From NCBI GenBank assembly GCA_014706295.1, contig JACSVZ010000006.1, positions 32,359,848 to 32,423,847 of the forward strand: 64,000 nt of DNA. Reading direction: 5' to 3'. A program made the translations under genes and the position numbers. Positions 47,101-62,229 of this stretch are shown here, piece by piece; position 1 is the first letter of the stretch, and each line of letters opens with the position of its first letter. The DNA comes from Lycocorax pyrrhopterus obiensis. Its lineage: Eukaryota; Chordata; Aves; Passeriformes; Paradisaeidae. The notes below the pieces were generated by a model that worked only from the letters and a program-made list of their open reading frames with translations, was not told where the DNA came from and did not search any database.

Positions 47101-50100
47101 CCTTAAGGTAGCTCACTAAGTCCAAAGTTCCTTACGGAAAATGTGTAACTTGAAGACCGATCCTGCAACTGGTTCAGAATCAGGGCTACACGGCTGGCAC
47201 AACTCAGTTTGTTGAACTAAATTTAGAATTACAATAAATTCCACAATCTTCTCCTTAATAACTGAACATTTAATACACATAGAATGAATCATTTTTTTCA
47301 GCTGCAAAAAAAAAAAGGCAGGACCACAGCCTATAGAATCTGGTATATGTATTGCAATCACTGCTCATAAGCCACCTGCTGCTGCTACTGAATTTACCAG
47401 AATTTTATCCAAATAACATAAGGAGTAACATATGGACAGAACTGCACTTCAACGGTTTTATAACAGACTACGTCCTGTAAAATTCAGAGGTGCGTCATTA
47501 TGACAGTGCTGAGATACCTAAAATACATGGCTTATTCTTCCTAAGATAAAAGCCTTAACCTTCCCCAAGTCTGCCCACAAACTATTCATATGATTTTCTG
47601 GTGGTGGATTAATTACAGTTATGAAAAAACAAACAAACAAGCAAACAACAACAACAACACATCAAACCAGAAAGCTGCAAGCACTTGGGAGGGTTTTTTT
47701 TTGGCAACAAAGCGCCTGAGAATTTCTCTTCTGGCTTGGCTTAGTGTCTCTTCTATCTTCTTACTTTATTGCCATGAGGATATATGCCTTACTAAAATGC
47801 CTTTGACCTGTTTTTGCTTTCTGAATTCTTGTGCTGATTTGTAGAAGCAAGCAGATCTGAACAGCAAATGTGAAAATTCACAGTGTAGGAACACTTGGTA
47901 TTGGAATCTAGACTTTTACACTGCTCATCAAAGCCAGCTATGAAATCTATTCATACATGGTAATGATAAGTTGTTTTGAACTGGTAGTATAGGCAGTAGA
48001 ACATTTTTGTACTTGAATTTCAGTGCAGGTTACTGTATCTAAGAAGACAGGAATTGAAGGCAAAAGTGATGAATAATTTTGATTTAATACTTTTGTTCCA
48101 AACAATCTCAGTAGGAAGCCATGTTATTAGTTTTGGTGCAGATAAGGGTATGAGTGTTGCAAATAGTATACAGATCATAAGAAATTCCATCCTTTGATGT
48201 TCACCTACAGTGTAAGCCTGGGCTGGCTATTTTACTACCTTTTTATCATTTTCTCTATCCTATAGGTGGAGATGAAATTTATTTTTCATTTTTAGAGAAA
48301 ATATGGGCACCTGCAGATAGAATGTACTGCGTATTATGAGCTGTAGTTGTGCATGCAGTCAGGAAAGAACAGCCTAGAACTGAACTGGTTTTCTAAATCA
48401 GTTCCTTCCATGAGATTTTTCCCACCTGTGTTGAAAGTGAACTGACCATGGAATCTGAGGCCTTAACAGCTTCCTTAAGCAGGTTATTGTATTGGTTTTT
48501 TCTCCATTCTCTCTTGTTCCAGTGAAATGACTGTTACACACAGTTGGGTATTGTGTGAATTAAGTCCTTTAGCACAGAGAGTATCTGAATTTACAGAGTG
48601 CCTGACAGCCTTAAATTCTGGACATTACCATACTGTTAGTGCTGGTGGAAAGATTCAAATTTGAAACCTCAAAAAAATATGCAAAAGATCCACAGTGCAA
48701 GCTCTACAGTCCTTGCAAGTTCCATAGTCCAGGAACCCTTCAGGGCATGCAACAGCACTGAGCTGTCTTACCTAAGTCACAATGGCTGGACATATCGTAG
48801 CACACAGCAAAACTGTTTGAGTCAAATGGTGCTTGGTTGAGTTCTGTAACTTGTCTGCTATGTAGACAAGTTCAGAGGTGAACTGCAAAAAAAAAAAAAA
48901 AATTAAAAATTATGGAGGGAGACAAAATATTTACCAACTTAAAAATAAGGGGGTTCAAATCTCATTTTAATTGTCTACTTAGTTACCTGGATAAATTTTT
49001 GCTACAAACAGTTATTAAGAGAAAAAAAATAAAAGGATAAATTTCACAGAATCCAAAGTCTTAAAGCTAACATGAGTGCTATGCCTTGAAATAATGTCTT
49101 TTCAATAGGTAATATTTACTTTAAGTTAAACAAGTACAAAAAGGAATCTAGTGCAGAGCAGCACACCTTGCCAGTATTGCCAGCTGCAACCATGACACAC
49201 ACGCAATTTAGATTCTCAGAAAAACTCAGCTTGGCTTGAAATTGACCTTATATCAGGAGTAAAACTTTGGGCTAAGAAAGCCTTATTATGCATGTTAGTC
49301 CAATTAAGTTGACTACTGGAAGCTCTTACACAAATATGACAGCTAATAAATAACCTTCCCTCCAAACAAGCTGAGATTGTTTTGTTTTGTTTTTTTAAAG
49401 AATTATTCTTAAAATTATAGCTTTAAACACAAAACAGTGAGACAAGCAAGAAAGGTGTGGATCAGGAGCACCAAATATACAGAAAATGTTTGTATGTTCT
49501 TTCTACACTTTAAAAATGCCTGTGTTTTTAAGTTATCTCATGCCTCCTGTTACAGAGATACTTGTTTGTACATTCTCAGAGGAACTATTCAAAAGCAATT
49601 TCTCTCCATCTGAAGCCATGCCCCTCACAATATTGACAAGGTCAGTGAGGTCCACAGGAAGTCATTTGCTGAGTAAGTGCTAGTCATGCAATTTACAGCT
49701 GCTTGGATGAGCTGTTTTAATTTACAGCACAGTTTTTCAAGTTGTCAATCTGCTTTAAAGAAATATGCCTGTATTATTCCCATCAATGTTGTTGTATTCT
49801 CTCCACAAGTGAGAATGTTATCTAGATTTTTAATGCCAGATATAAGTAGAATTATGGTTTTATGTATACCAGGAACTAGAATAGGAAGTAGTGCTCACTT
49901 CTTTTTTACAGCCACTTTTCATTCCTGTCACATGTAATATGAGATAAAGAAATAAAATATGAGAGCTCTGGAAGCAATTCAGGGACATAATTGAAGGAGT
50001 GATTAATGCTGTTGCACAGACAGGATCTCCTTAATCATTTAGATACAGAATAGATCGTGACTCTTCAAAAATACTTATAGCAGACATTAGAACACTGTTC

Positions 50101-53100
50101 TCTTCCAGTTACCCTGCTTTGTTTCACAGAAGCTTTACATCAACAACTTGAAAAGTTAAAAAGGGTGAGTGGGGGGGGAAGGTCAAAGGATATCAAAAAA
50201 AATGATTAGTTCTCTTAAGCAAATAAAACATTGTGTGCATAAATACATTCCTGAACAGTGCCTGGAAACACATCACAGAAGGGTTCTCTAATAAAGTCAT
50301 CATATTATTCATTAACATTTAAAAACTATCCCAGCACACTGCTCTGTGGTATGTTCTCAGCCTGCTTTGCTGCAGTTAAGGAAAAGGTCCAGGGTTCATA
50401 GGGGAGGGCTTGTAAGCAGCTCACAAACAACGTGCTTGAAATTCCTTCCTTTTGTAGCAGGAGTGCAAAACTACAGTTGAATAATCAAGCTATTGAACTA
50501 GGATTTATGCCAAAAAGACTAATTTGTAAGCTGTGTCCAAAGTGTCTGGGTTTGAAGTGATTTGCATATTTCTTCCTCTGTTATTCTAGGAATGCTATGG
50601 GAAACTTGCTACCCCAGGTCTCAGCAGTAGGTTTCTCATGCATACCTTTCCAAACTTGTCTTTGGAAACATGAAAGCAATGAGTGTGACAAGCATCAATG
50701 TTATATTTGTGTAGCTTATGAATACAGGTATTCATGAAACAGGATTCTAACTTGAAATTTCTTACAATGCACAATGAGATTCTGTTTATCTAGGTCACAT
50801 TAAAAACTAATCTTAATGATTTATGCAAAGGCATAAGGGCTGTGATAAATATAAGTAATGAAAGTCTGCCGAATGTTTATGTGCCAAGATAAAAGGCAAA
50901 CTTATAGCTGTGAAATAGGAAATAGTGATGACACTGCACCAAACGCTCGGCAGCCCTGGGCATTCTCCAGCACAAACTTATTATTCGTTCTCTTCTACAA
51001 AGCCTGCTCTTGTAACTGGAACTGAGCAAAAGTAGAATTTGACTGTGAGACTTCAGTATTCACATTATGTTCCTTATTTCACTGCATAATAAATTCACTA
51101 ATTTAGTAATGGGAAGTCATTAAGCTAGCAACTTAAATCACCCGTCCCTATGAAATTATCTTCAAATGCTACTTTAAAGAATGGACAAAAAATATGGCAG
51201 AAGTGTTCACTTAGCTCCAGTCAAATGATATTGAATGGGAAAGCTAATGCACTGCAGTGGATATTCAGTTTCAGTGAAAGAAACAAGCAAGCAAGCTAGG
51301 CACTAAAGGCATGGTTGGATATAAGCCTTTTTTATTTACTTCAACCTACATGTACAGATGTATCTTCTTGCAGGGTTTGACATTTTACAGGGATGTTTTG
51401 CTTTTGACGTACTTTACTTCTTGTATGATCTGTTTGTTTCTCCTACACAGACTGAAGCAGAGTCGTTTGGAAAGAGAGTGGAAGATAGGCTCCTGAGCTG
51501 AAGGGGAAGTGAGCATGCCTTATGGAAAGAAGGTTCAGGACACTGCAGAGTGCATCAAAGTGCTGCCTCACTGCACTGACCTGCCAAGCACCAGGGACAG
51601 GGAACCTTTCTAGTGCCGGCGAGTGTGGCGGGGAACGCATTCAGTCATCCCTGGCAAGTCTCTGAGATGCTAAAAGATAACCTGTCACCACCTGTTTTCA
51701 CTACCAACCTTGTTGTGCTGTGAAGAACCCTTCTACAACCACAGTCCATTAAGGAGATGAAGTTACAGAACCTTAACTTCAAAGCACAGCAACTTTAAGT
51801 TAGTCCTATGAAAAAATCATCTTAATAAGACTTATGCTGTAAAGACAGCCTCACCCTGTTTACTTATAACTTAAATAAATATAGCCCGTCAACTGGTTAA
51901 AAATGCAGAAGCTTTTTCCTCTGCATCTAAACTGCTGCTTGAACATCTCAATTTTCTTAGTAGCGTTGTTATTTTTACTTTAGAATGTCTCAAAAAGATG
52001 CTTTCACAGAGGTTTGATACCACATTTGGCTTCAGAAGACAGAGCAATATAAGAATCAAATTCTTTGCAGCTTGTACAGTATTTTATGAATTTTTACTGC
52101 ATTATATTGATCAGCAAGTTTTTCCACAGCTTAGCTGCTTAACAAAACTTATCATGCTTTTGTCAATGTGTAATGCATTGAAAAGAATTTAGGGCCCTAA
52201 GATACAGTCATCTTGTCTCTTGATAGCAGTGAAGCCATGTTAAGTCTTCCCCAACTACTCAAGATGTCTGTGCAAATCTGTCATTGCAACAAATACATAT
52301 GTTGTGGCAAATGCAACCTGCTTAACTAGCTGGCTTTTGAGCTCTTTAACATTCGTTTTGATGCTTCAAATGCTCTTGCAATGACATACAGCAAAGACAG
52401 CTTTCACTTATGAGTATAGTACCACCCTGGATCAAGCGTTAGTAAAAGGGAACATATCTTTATAGATGCATGTACACACGTGGCCAGCAAGGATAGGAGA
52501 ATAGTGCCATTACAACTAATAATTCAGACTGGAAGCATAGCCTAAGTTCATGACCAACAGCTGCATGAAAAAACAAAACAATCACAAGAATCTGATTTTA
52601 GATGTCCTAAACAGGACATTTGGGGGTTTTTGGACCGAATTTTAAGGGTGGTTTTTGTTAAACATAACCTTTGCAGAAGCCAAAAGCCCATCATGTGGTT
52701 TGGAATGAAGTATTCAAAGATCATTGCTTGAATGGATTTTGGCAGGGTCAAGGCAAGGTTCCAACAGTACATACCACCAGTGCCACCCACTTGCAGCACT
52801 GCACAAATAGTTTTAGAAAATAAAATCTGGAAGAGGCACTTTGTACAAAACTTCCAGCCCTCACTTGCAAACTGCATTTTCTAGGAAGTAATAGGGAACT
52901 CCAGGGTGGAATTAGGTTAAAGTGACTGTCTATATAAACTCATTTTATGTCTGTACTTACCCACAAGTCTTGATTCAAGGTTGCGGTATTTAGAGTTGGC
53001 AAGGTCATGATTTGTTTTTGTGATTCCTATAGTTCTGCCCAAATCCAAACCATTTTGCTATTAAAGCTTTATGTAATCTCTAAAAAAAAGAGTCTTTCTG

Positions 53101-53456
53101 TAGAAATACTTTTCAAGGCTAATCCTGATAATCCAAGGGATGTGCAAAAATCCTTCACCTGAGGAGGAATAACCCCAAGTACCCAAGCACACAGGGGTGC
53201 CTATGAATGGAAAGTGGCATGGCAGGAGATCTTCATGGAAAACAAGTTGAACCCAACCTGTGCAGCAAAACATACCAACATCTTGAGTTGCATTAGCCAG
53301 CAGGCTGATGGAGGTGGTTCTCTCCCTATGCTCAGCACTGCTGAGACCACTGTATGCAGCCTGGGCTCCCTGGGTACAAGACAGACATACAAATACCAGA
53401 GCAAGGGCAGTACAAGAAATTAAAGGATTGCAGTGGTTTTAATACGACAGTTTGAA
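38101..53456. other. Non-coding intergenic region (TLR3 to presumed SORBS2), first part
   Basis: About 15 kb of AT-rich DNA with no coding exon that I can support; the open frames are short and not protein-like. By synteny SORBS2 should lie to the right in plus orientation, and none of its SH3 or SoHo coding sequence is in view. Local notes: CAA-rich stretch at about 47625-47660, A16-type run at about 48885, possible conserved patches near 43.6 and 50.8 kb. Confidence 0.65.
47625..47660. repeat. CAAA/CAA microsatellite
   Basis: Runs of AAAC/CAAA followed by about five ACA units; short and imperfect. Confidence 0.65.
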
Positions 53457-53772
53457 AGTACTAGGACTGTTCAGCCTGGAGAAGTATCTGATGGGAGCAT
53501 GCAGATTCTGTACCAGACTCTTCTCAGTAGTAGCCAGAGAAAGGGTGAGGCATGGACACAAACTGAAATACTGGAAATTGTTTAAACAAAAAAGTTTTTA
53601 CTTAAGATGATGAAACACTGGAACAAGTTTCAGAGGTTATAAAGTCTCCATCCTTGGAGATATTTAAGACCAGACTGGACATGGCTAGTATCAAGCTGCT
53701 CTAGGTGACCTTCGTTTGCTCAGAGGTTTGATTAAATAGTCTTCAGAGGTCCTTCCTCGATATTCAACTCTG
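53457..53772 (+). mobile_element. Degraded CR1 LINE fragment
   Basis: Order of CR1 motifs in plus orientation: GACTGTTCAGCCTGGAGAAG, AACACTGGAACAAGTTTCAG, CTCCATCCTTGGAGATATTT, AGACCAGACTGGACATGG, and GAGGTCCTTCCTCG near the end. More diverged than the two intronic copies, so older. Confidence 0.85.
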
Positions 53773-56700
53773 ACTTCACATGATCCATTTCAAAGAGACC
53801 AGGCCAACCTAGTTTCCTTTTAATGCATTTTCACTTGGCCAAATCTGAGTCTGATTAAAGGAAAGCACCAAATGTACCACTTACAATGAAAGCAAATTTC
53901 AGGCTCCCCTTTACTTTATATGTGATACAGGAAAACATTTGCTGATAATATTGTTAGAAAGTCATGAGCCTTAACAGAGATCTTTACACAGTGCTGATGG
54001 GAAACTGAAACAGCCAATGCCAATGGCTTATTTATACATTTAAGCATTATTAAGCATGCATTTAAACAGAGATAGTGTAGACTGTGCACTACTGCAGCAG
54101 ACTCCAATGAATTGTTGCAGAGAGGTAGTTTACCTCTGTATATTCAAACTTGGATTTTAAATGTAGTTGGTCTTATTCCAGCAGGAACAGGGTATTGTGA
54201 TTCATTTGAAATCAGGGGTTAACATCTGCTCCAACAGAGTCTGGAACTTTTGCTGTAACGCATTTGTATTGCAGTGGTAGCCTAGGATGGAGAAATAAAT
54301 ACCCCTTTCAGTGTCTGGCAGTAGGTAAGAATTAGAAATGTGGCCTAAAGCATGGTATTTTCAGCTCTGCAGAGCTCTATATGAGCTAGACAAGAGAATA
54401 AGTTATATAGTGCTTTAATTTAACCAGCCAAAGCTGTTAATACTGTTAATGTCCTGAAATGAGGGCTTCTGTTGACTGTTCTCCCTGTCGGTAATGCTGG
54501 GTCCAAGATTACTTTGCCTAGAACAGCTTCTGATCAGCTCTGAGTACAAATGCCAAGACTCATTAACATTCTTTGTCTTATAGTGTCCATCATGTAGAGG
54601 TCTTCAAAGTCATCAATAAAGAAATTAAGTTAATTATTTAAGAACATACAAGTTAGCATCAGTAAAAGAAAATACCTACTGCCATTTTCTTGCTGTAAAT
54701 ACCTGTGCACTAGAGAAAGGTGAGGGAACAAGAAGGTTTCCTCCACTGTCATTTTTCTCATCATTTTAGCTTTCAACTAAAATACAGGGAAAATGATACT
54801 ATATAGTATGTAGTAAACCCATAGACTTAGTATATGTGCATAAATATTATAGCATTAGAAGACTCTTGGATTTTTTTTACTTATATGTAGGTGAAAATAA
54901 AAAATTAAAAAAATTTTAGGTAACAAATATATTCAAATAAATTATGAGTGATGTTTGATTTTGACACTCTTCCAAATATACTTATTATATGTCCCAAATG
55001 ATGCACATATGGGAAAAACACAATCATGTAATAGAATAAAATTCTGTATATTGGCAAAGCCAAAAAAAATTACTGAACTTTAAATGCCTGATTTTTCAAT
55101 AGAAGGAAACGCATTGACTATAAAATTTTGTTTACATCCAAATGCATTTATTCCTTCTAAAGAAACTGATAATGTAACTCTTCACAGGCAACCATAATAT
55201 GGTGTCTTCTTTATCAACAGCAAATTTTTAACTCTGACCATTTTACCACACAGCACTAAGCAGCCAACACATGCATAAGAAATCTAATACTTGTTTTATC
55301 TTCAGTCCTAGAGCTGGACATCTCCTGTTCCATCTCTTCTGAGCTGCTATTAGCTATTGACTCTTCATGCTGGACCGTGGAATAAATGTACGGGAAACAG
55401 AGCTTTTCTCAGGGTTCTGGTGCTCTTGAACTTTATGGATGCTCTGGTAAATGAAGAACCTAATTTCAAGTGACTGATAGTATTGGCCAGGCTGACAGTA
55501 CTTACTGAGCAGAGGAAAATTAAAACAATTTCATTTATTCAGCAGCATTTATTGAAGCCTGTTGCAAGCAGTACTACACGGCCACTCAACAGAAAATTTT
55601 GCAAGACTTGTTTTCAACAAAACCTGATTGTGGGATGTTAACAGCTCTCTACCCAGTACCTTATTGTATTGTAAAGGCTCAACACAGCCCTGTTGGAATC
55701 AATGGGGGTTATACCCATTTGCATCAGCAAAGGATCTGGCTGCAACTATTTAGTGATCAACAGCAGCTCAAGTATATTCTAAAGAACTTGTTTGTTTTGC
55801 ATTCTCCTGACTTTGAAAACCGTTCAGTTCATGTATAAAAACTTGCACTGTTCTGGAACATGGATCTATTTGCAAGAGGTGACTCACACTTTTACCGAGG
55901 ACAGAATTAAAAGTAAAACAAACTGAACTTAAGTTAGAAAGGAAATAAATACACTGGCAGACAGAACTAAAAGGCTCACTGATGTCACGCTATTAAGTCC
56001 TAGAAAATTACTCTATCATTCTGCTGCCCGAGCCTAAGATTCTTTCCTTTCTTTTTAATCTCACTTTCTGGACATTATCCAGCTTACTTGATTCACCTCT
56101 CAACTTGTAGCCTCTGTCAATCTTTAGAAAAATAAGCCCTTTGGATTTTTTTTTCTTTTCTTCTTGTTGCCAAGGGTTCTGTTTAAAAAGCATGCTTGCT
56201 TGACTTTCAGGAATTTGCACCAATATAGAATAGCGATGAGTTACAGCATGTTCAAGAAATGCACACACTTCCAAGCACAGAAAGAACTGATGACCAACAA
56301 GGAAGCTATGGTCTTTGGTGCTTATATTGCACCATTTCCTTTCTATCAGCAAGATGATTTATAAATATTTAGTTGTATTTGTTTGAAACTAACTAACCAA
56401 GGTCCTAGTAAGCCTGACAAACATTTCAGTATGTGTTATCAAGTAAAATATTACAAGCCAGGTGGGCATGAAAAGTATGTCTGGAAAGTTAACAAACTCC
56501 TGCTTAAAAACAATACTGCAAAGGATTTCAGTAGAAGTAATTTTTTATTATAATCCTCACAGTAATTGGGCATGCTGTCAAACACTAACTTTCAAGGTCA
56601 TGTCTATGTATTTTATATTCCAAAATTTCTCACTAAGCTCAAGCATAAATCAGACTTTCAGTCTTTTGGGGAAAGGAAGTCTAAAGCAGAAGAGATGGAC

Positions 56701-59700
56701 AGAGAAGCAGCCTTCCTTCAATTTTTTGCATCACCTAGGACAGCAACCTGTGCCTTCCACAGAGTGGGATTATCCTATGCACCTCACTTGGCTAGGCTTT
56801 GTCCACATGTCTTGTCCTGGAACTATCCTTCCCTGTGAAAATTACTAAACATTTCCAGCAGAAATTATTGATCCTGAACATCCCATATTCCTGGACACAG
56901 CTTGAAATTAGATTAATATACTCATCAGCCATTATTTTATTTCTGACTGAAGTACTCTCAGACTTTCTATCTTGACAGTCAAAGGCTCCCTGAAGAATAA
57001 AATTTTTTTGAAAAAATTCTTTCAATTTTTTTTTTAAGTTTGCATTTCCTGCTGGAAATTCTCACTAAACACACCACCTGCTTCATATTTTAAGTATTCA
57101 CTTCCATGCCATGAGGAAAAATGCTGCTACAAGGTATCAGATGAAGTGTGTTTTTCAATGCACCATTTCTCCAGTCACTCCAATATATGAACAACATCAT
57201 CCAGTGCAAATTTCACTGACACCCCTTGGGTTTAGTGGTCCCTGCTGTGTGGCCTTCGGCCTCTAAATATATCCAATAACACATGCTCAGTGCATGGACA
57301 TAGGTGAAAGGCAGTAGCAGCTTCCTGGGCCTTAAAACTTCTTCTCATCTTCATTACTGTAACTTCCCTTTCCCTGGCATCTCTCTTTTTATAATCCTGA
57401 TTAAGAATAATGCTTCAAGTTTATGGTGCAATTCAGACACTGAGAGCCAAATGGATTTCTGTTGCATTAAAAGCAGATTAAAAATCTGGTTCAGAATAAC
57501 ACTCTGGTCTAAATAGAAAGTTTTTATATATTAGTTATAGAAGTTTAATAATACAATTAGTTATATAGAAAGTTTTTAATATTAGCTATCCCACTGTCGG
57601 ATGTGCATAAATCCCCCACACCCTCCCCACCTGAGGAGTTCTGTGTAGGTACCTTCCCTTCTTGTGAACACAGATCTAATGTAATAAAACAGAACCCACC
57701 TTCCTGCTAAATTTGCCAGTTATGGAGATTAGAGTAATATACCTCAGTTTGTCTCCCATCCTGTCACAAACTGCTAGGTGCGTACAGTAGGCAGAACACT
57801 CTTCAGAAGAGATATGCTTACTGAACAGACCGAAAAAATCTTTGCTACTCCATTTTGGTCTTTGGCAGGGAGAGAAGGTCAAGACTCTGTCAAATAAGTA
57901 GCTACCATCAGAATATGGATTTGGCCTGTGGCTCATTCCTTTTCCAGGCCAAGAAATTCTTGGATGGTCAAAAGCAGGGTGCAAGCCAGGTGAATTACCT
58001 TGGCAGCCTGGGATATGGCCCATAGACTATTACATCACTGTATTTATCTAAGTGTAAAGTCATGCAGGGAGTACAAGCAAACACCTGGGCATAGATAAAG
58101 CCCGCTAAAAGCTAACAAGATCTTTCCCTTTTTGCTGTACTCAGAGCTTTCATATTTTTCCATTGTCCAAACGATATAAAATATTCCAGATTTTAGTACT
58201 ACAGGTTCTGAAAAATTTTTTGCTTTCCATTACTCTTAAGGAATTTCAATTTTTCCTTCTAAAATAGAATCTACTAAATAAAGTGTTGTGCAGGAAAAAA
58301 AAAATCAAAAACACTTTCCTACCCAAAATGCATGAACATGCGTTTACTTCATTGTCATATTTCACCTGCTACTTCTATCCTTGAAGATGACTACATTTTA
58401 TTCAGAATTCCATTCAGGCTGCTTGATGTCAGATAAAATCTTGCCCAGGAAGGGTTTCAGGGAAACAAATTACTTATGCATAAAAATGCACATTACAGGG
58501 TATCTCAGCCTACCAGAATTTTACTTGCTTTGAGTTTCAGGGTATTAAGCTACATCCAGAAGCGAGTCCTATGAGCTGTTTTATTTTATGGATGGCAGAG
58601 GGGTTCAGCTCCAGCTTTCAGGTGAGCAGGTGCCTGCACTGGCTTGCTGACTGGGGTTAAGCCACAACATTTGGCTTTAAAAACAAGATACAGCACATTG
58701 AAAAAATCAAAACAACTTTGAAGCAGCCCATTGTGAACAACACTTAATCTTGTTTTGCTCTGTGCCAACAATCACTCTGGAAAATATTTTTAGGATAATA
58801 AACCCAGCTGTGAATTAGGCAATAATTTAGGACACTGTTCTTAAATTATATTGTGAGTTATGAGAACATGTTTCAAAGAATTGAAGGAGTCAAATATGGA
58901 AGTCCCACTAGGTTTTCTATAGAAAGAAAATGAAGCTGATAAATTGAATCAAGATGGAAAAATGGAAAAATTATAATATAACCATTCACAAAAAAGAACT
59001 AAGTGTCCTCTTACTCTTTAGTGGGACATTTTCAAGACATTTAAGATTCATCCGTCATCAATAGAAAAGTTTTATGCAGAGAAGTGCTTACAGCAAAGTC
59101 ACCTTTATCTTTTGCAGTGAGAAGGCCAATTGTCTTCAAAGATGTGGCCACCAGTCACTACTGTTATTAGTCTAAAACTCTCTGAACCTTGTTGCCGAGC
59201 ACCATTTTTAGATACACCTCAGCAAACACAGCACTCCAACTGTTTAGCAAACATTATGATGTCAGTTTTAGAGTCTTTCAAAAGCAATGTACAACTAAAT
59301 GAATCCTGGTGAAGAGGGGGGACAACAACATAAAGGTAAAATTGGTGTGTGCATTACGAACATTTTCCTCCTTGTGTACTCTTACTATCTCTGCTATTAC
59401 TGTTCAGATTAGATTGCAGCTACTAGCAGAGGCAAGAGAAGTAATCTGGAGATCTAGGCAGAGTCCATTGCTTTCTAAACATGTAAATAAACACATTCTA
59501 GAGATTTAATCTGTGATTATAACACATCACTGAATCTTTCCTTTCTGTTACGAAATTTATACCAAAATATAATTTAATTGCAATGTAAATATCATTAATC
59601 AAGCCAAAAAATTGTAACTATGAACACCAAATGTTGTTCCTCCCTTGGTGTTTCTACTGGCTTCTGTAATCTTGTACATGCTGAAAGGTCAGGCTAGCAA

Positions 59701-62229
59701 AAACTTTGTTACAGTGCTATACGAAGAGTTATTGCTCTTTAGAAGAGTCACTGATTGTGGTATGAAAAGGTCAAGCTGAAAGTGATACATTTGAGGGCAA
59801 CCATCCTTTTTATCCAACTGTTACTCAAAGATTAAGCAGGCCAGAACACAGTAGACTCTTCAGTTAAAATAGAAGATGCCCAAATGCAGCTTTCTATGGA
59901 AGCTATACTACTGCAAAGTAAAGAATCTTTAAGTCTATATTACCCCACTCAGAAAGGATTATTTTAAACTTATTTGGTATCAGCTTAAAATTCCTAAACT
60001 TATTCTGTATCAACAAAACCAAAACAGCTACAGAGAAAGACAACAGAGACCCTAGTTTCTTACCAAAAAAAAGTTAAAATGGTAGCAAAACAAAAGTAAG
60101 AAAATGTTCTGCTTTGAGAAGGGAAGACACCCTTAAAAGATAGCACAAATTTCTAAATTGCCTCAAACATATTTAAAAGGTGCCCTCTGTAATTTATGCT
60201 TCATCCTGACCCCAGGAAAGATGTAAAAGCTCCCATATTTTTGTGCTGGGCCAGGAAGAAAGGGTATTTGTTGCAAACTATTGATTGCTGTAGGAAGGCA
60301 TCTGGGTGTCTCAAGCACGACACAATTACCTTGCTTCTGAACTGTTCACCAAGACAGGATGGCTGATGGCAGCAATATCTCCTTTTCATAGTCTCCACTT
60401 TGCTGTGGCTCCAGCTGAGTCATAGACTGCTGTCTTCCTAACAGGCAAGAGTAGACCTCCAGGGCTGGCTTACAGCTTTCTACCTCCCCCAGTGAAACCC
60501 TTAAGAGTATAATGTAGGCAACAGATTGTTCACTCAGCTCCTTTTCAGATAAAAAACTCTGGATAAGGAAAGCAATCTGTTCCAATAAAAAAAAGTCTGT
60601 GTTGAACAAAACCATTGCAACTCTTCCTACTGACTGCTGTATCACCAACCATATCTGCAGCCACTGAAGTTGCCTGAGTAGATGCGAGCGTAGGTGTACT
60701 CAAAAGCCTACTGTATGAGCAGGATTACCATAGCAATCACAGCTCCCAGAAGCACCACCTTGAGATATCTTTAAAGATAAACCTGGTTTTGGTGGAACAA
60801 AAATTTAGCAGTACATGCCAAGATCACAGCAGTCCAGAGTGCACCACACCAGGCAGAATCAAACTCAACACCTCACAGGGCACTTCTCTACTTCATTAAA
60901 TTGGGTCAGTATCTGCAATTCAGAATCTAGACCTACAAACACAGCATAGCTGAGTAACAGCCCAGTAGAGAGAAGTCTTCAAAATAGTGCTGTTAAGACA
61001 AGAACACTGAAACTTAAAAATCAGAGACTGCAACAGGTGACAGATCCATCTTGACCTGTTGCTGCAGCCAAGCACCAACAACTTAATTATGTCTAAGAGA
61101 ATTCTAAACAGCCATAAAAAATAAATTAATGTAAAACAATATTATCTTTTAACTGCTATAACAGCACACACAGTATCTCTCACAACCAACAAATCCATAC
61201 AGTTATGAATTGCAACATTCAGCATGAAGACTCTTTATAATAATTCTTCCAGTGCTATGACTCTTGGTAGGCTTTCAGAAGGATGAACCTATAACCTACA
61301 TCTCAAGTAAACACTATTTAGGTGTTAGAGTACCATATTCACTTGTCAGATTTTCCTCCTTCTCTTCATTTCAACTTTTGCCGACCACCTCTTTCCTCTA
61401 CAGCAAACAAAAATATTCGGACATTATCAGTCACCTTTGCCCTGTCTCTGAATACCCCAAGTATAACAGTGTGCTTGGCGCAGCCAGCAGTATTTGGAAT
61501 GAAAGTAGTTTCATACCAATCAAGTTAAATTATAACCCATACTAACCTCAGTCCAAATTCTAAAAAGACCACCAGCATTAGACAGAAAAACGTCAGGGAT
61601 TCCTAACCTGGGAACTACAGCCAGCTGTAACAAACGAGCAGAGCCTTCCAGGAATCACAAGTACTTGCAGCTTCAGAGAATCAGCTTGCAAAAGCCTAAC
61701 TGTACTGCTTTATCCTCCTGGTTCTGTCTGGATTGGGGTGTTAAGACAACAGCAAGCAAAAATCCCTGCTGAACTGAAGTGACTGGAAACAGGTAGGTGC
61801 TGCGAGGGGATATGAGCTGGCTGGGCATTGTGTAGCTTGTGCCTCTGCTAGACAGTAATAAAGTAGAGAAGGATGGAAAAGAGAAATGACAAATTAAAGT
61901 GTAATACTCTTAAAAACATGTGTTCTAAAGCAGGGAGTCAGGAGAGAAAAGTCAGAGTAGAAGCTGAAATCTGAGTTGGGCTACAGCAGTTTTCTGGGAA
62001 CTTGTTTCAAAGTGGGTCTCAAGTCTTTCCAGAGAAAGGTGGTCAGTTTAAGCATTTAGGAGGCAGCTAAGAAAAGTAGCACTGAAAAAGTCCATAGAAG
62101 GTAAGATAACACATGATTTTAACTTTTTCTAATGTTGTTTTTTGCTTTGTAAATAAACCTAAAATGTGGGAAAGGGAGGTGGGTAGGTAACTAAGAAGGT
62201 TGTGCACGGAAGTTCAAGTCATCCCTCCC
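53773..62229. other. Non-coding intergenic region, second part
   Basis: About 8.5 kb of AT-rich DNA with no supported exon. A 50-bp imperfect tandem duplication lies at about 57515-57590. The stretch at about 61715-61860 faintly resembles the start of an ERVL-type LTR but is too weak to call. Confidence 0.6.

Noticed and set aside
61715..61860. Stretch resembling the start of an ERVL-type LTR (CCTGGTTCTGTCTGGATTGG)
   Set aside because: Similarity covers only about 30 bp, with no supporting downstream motifs or ends.
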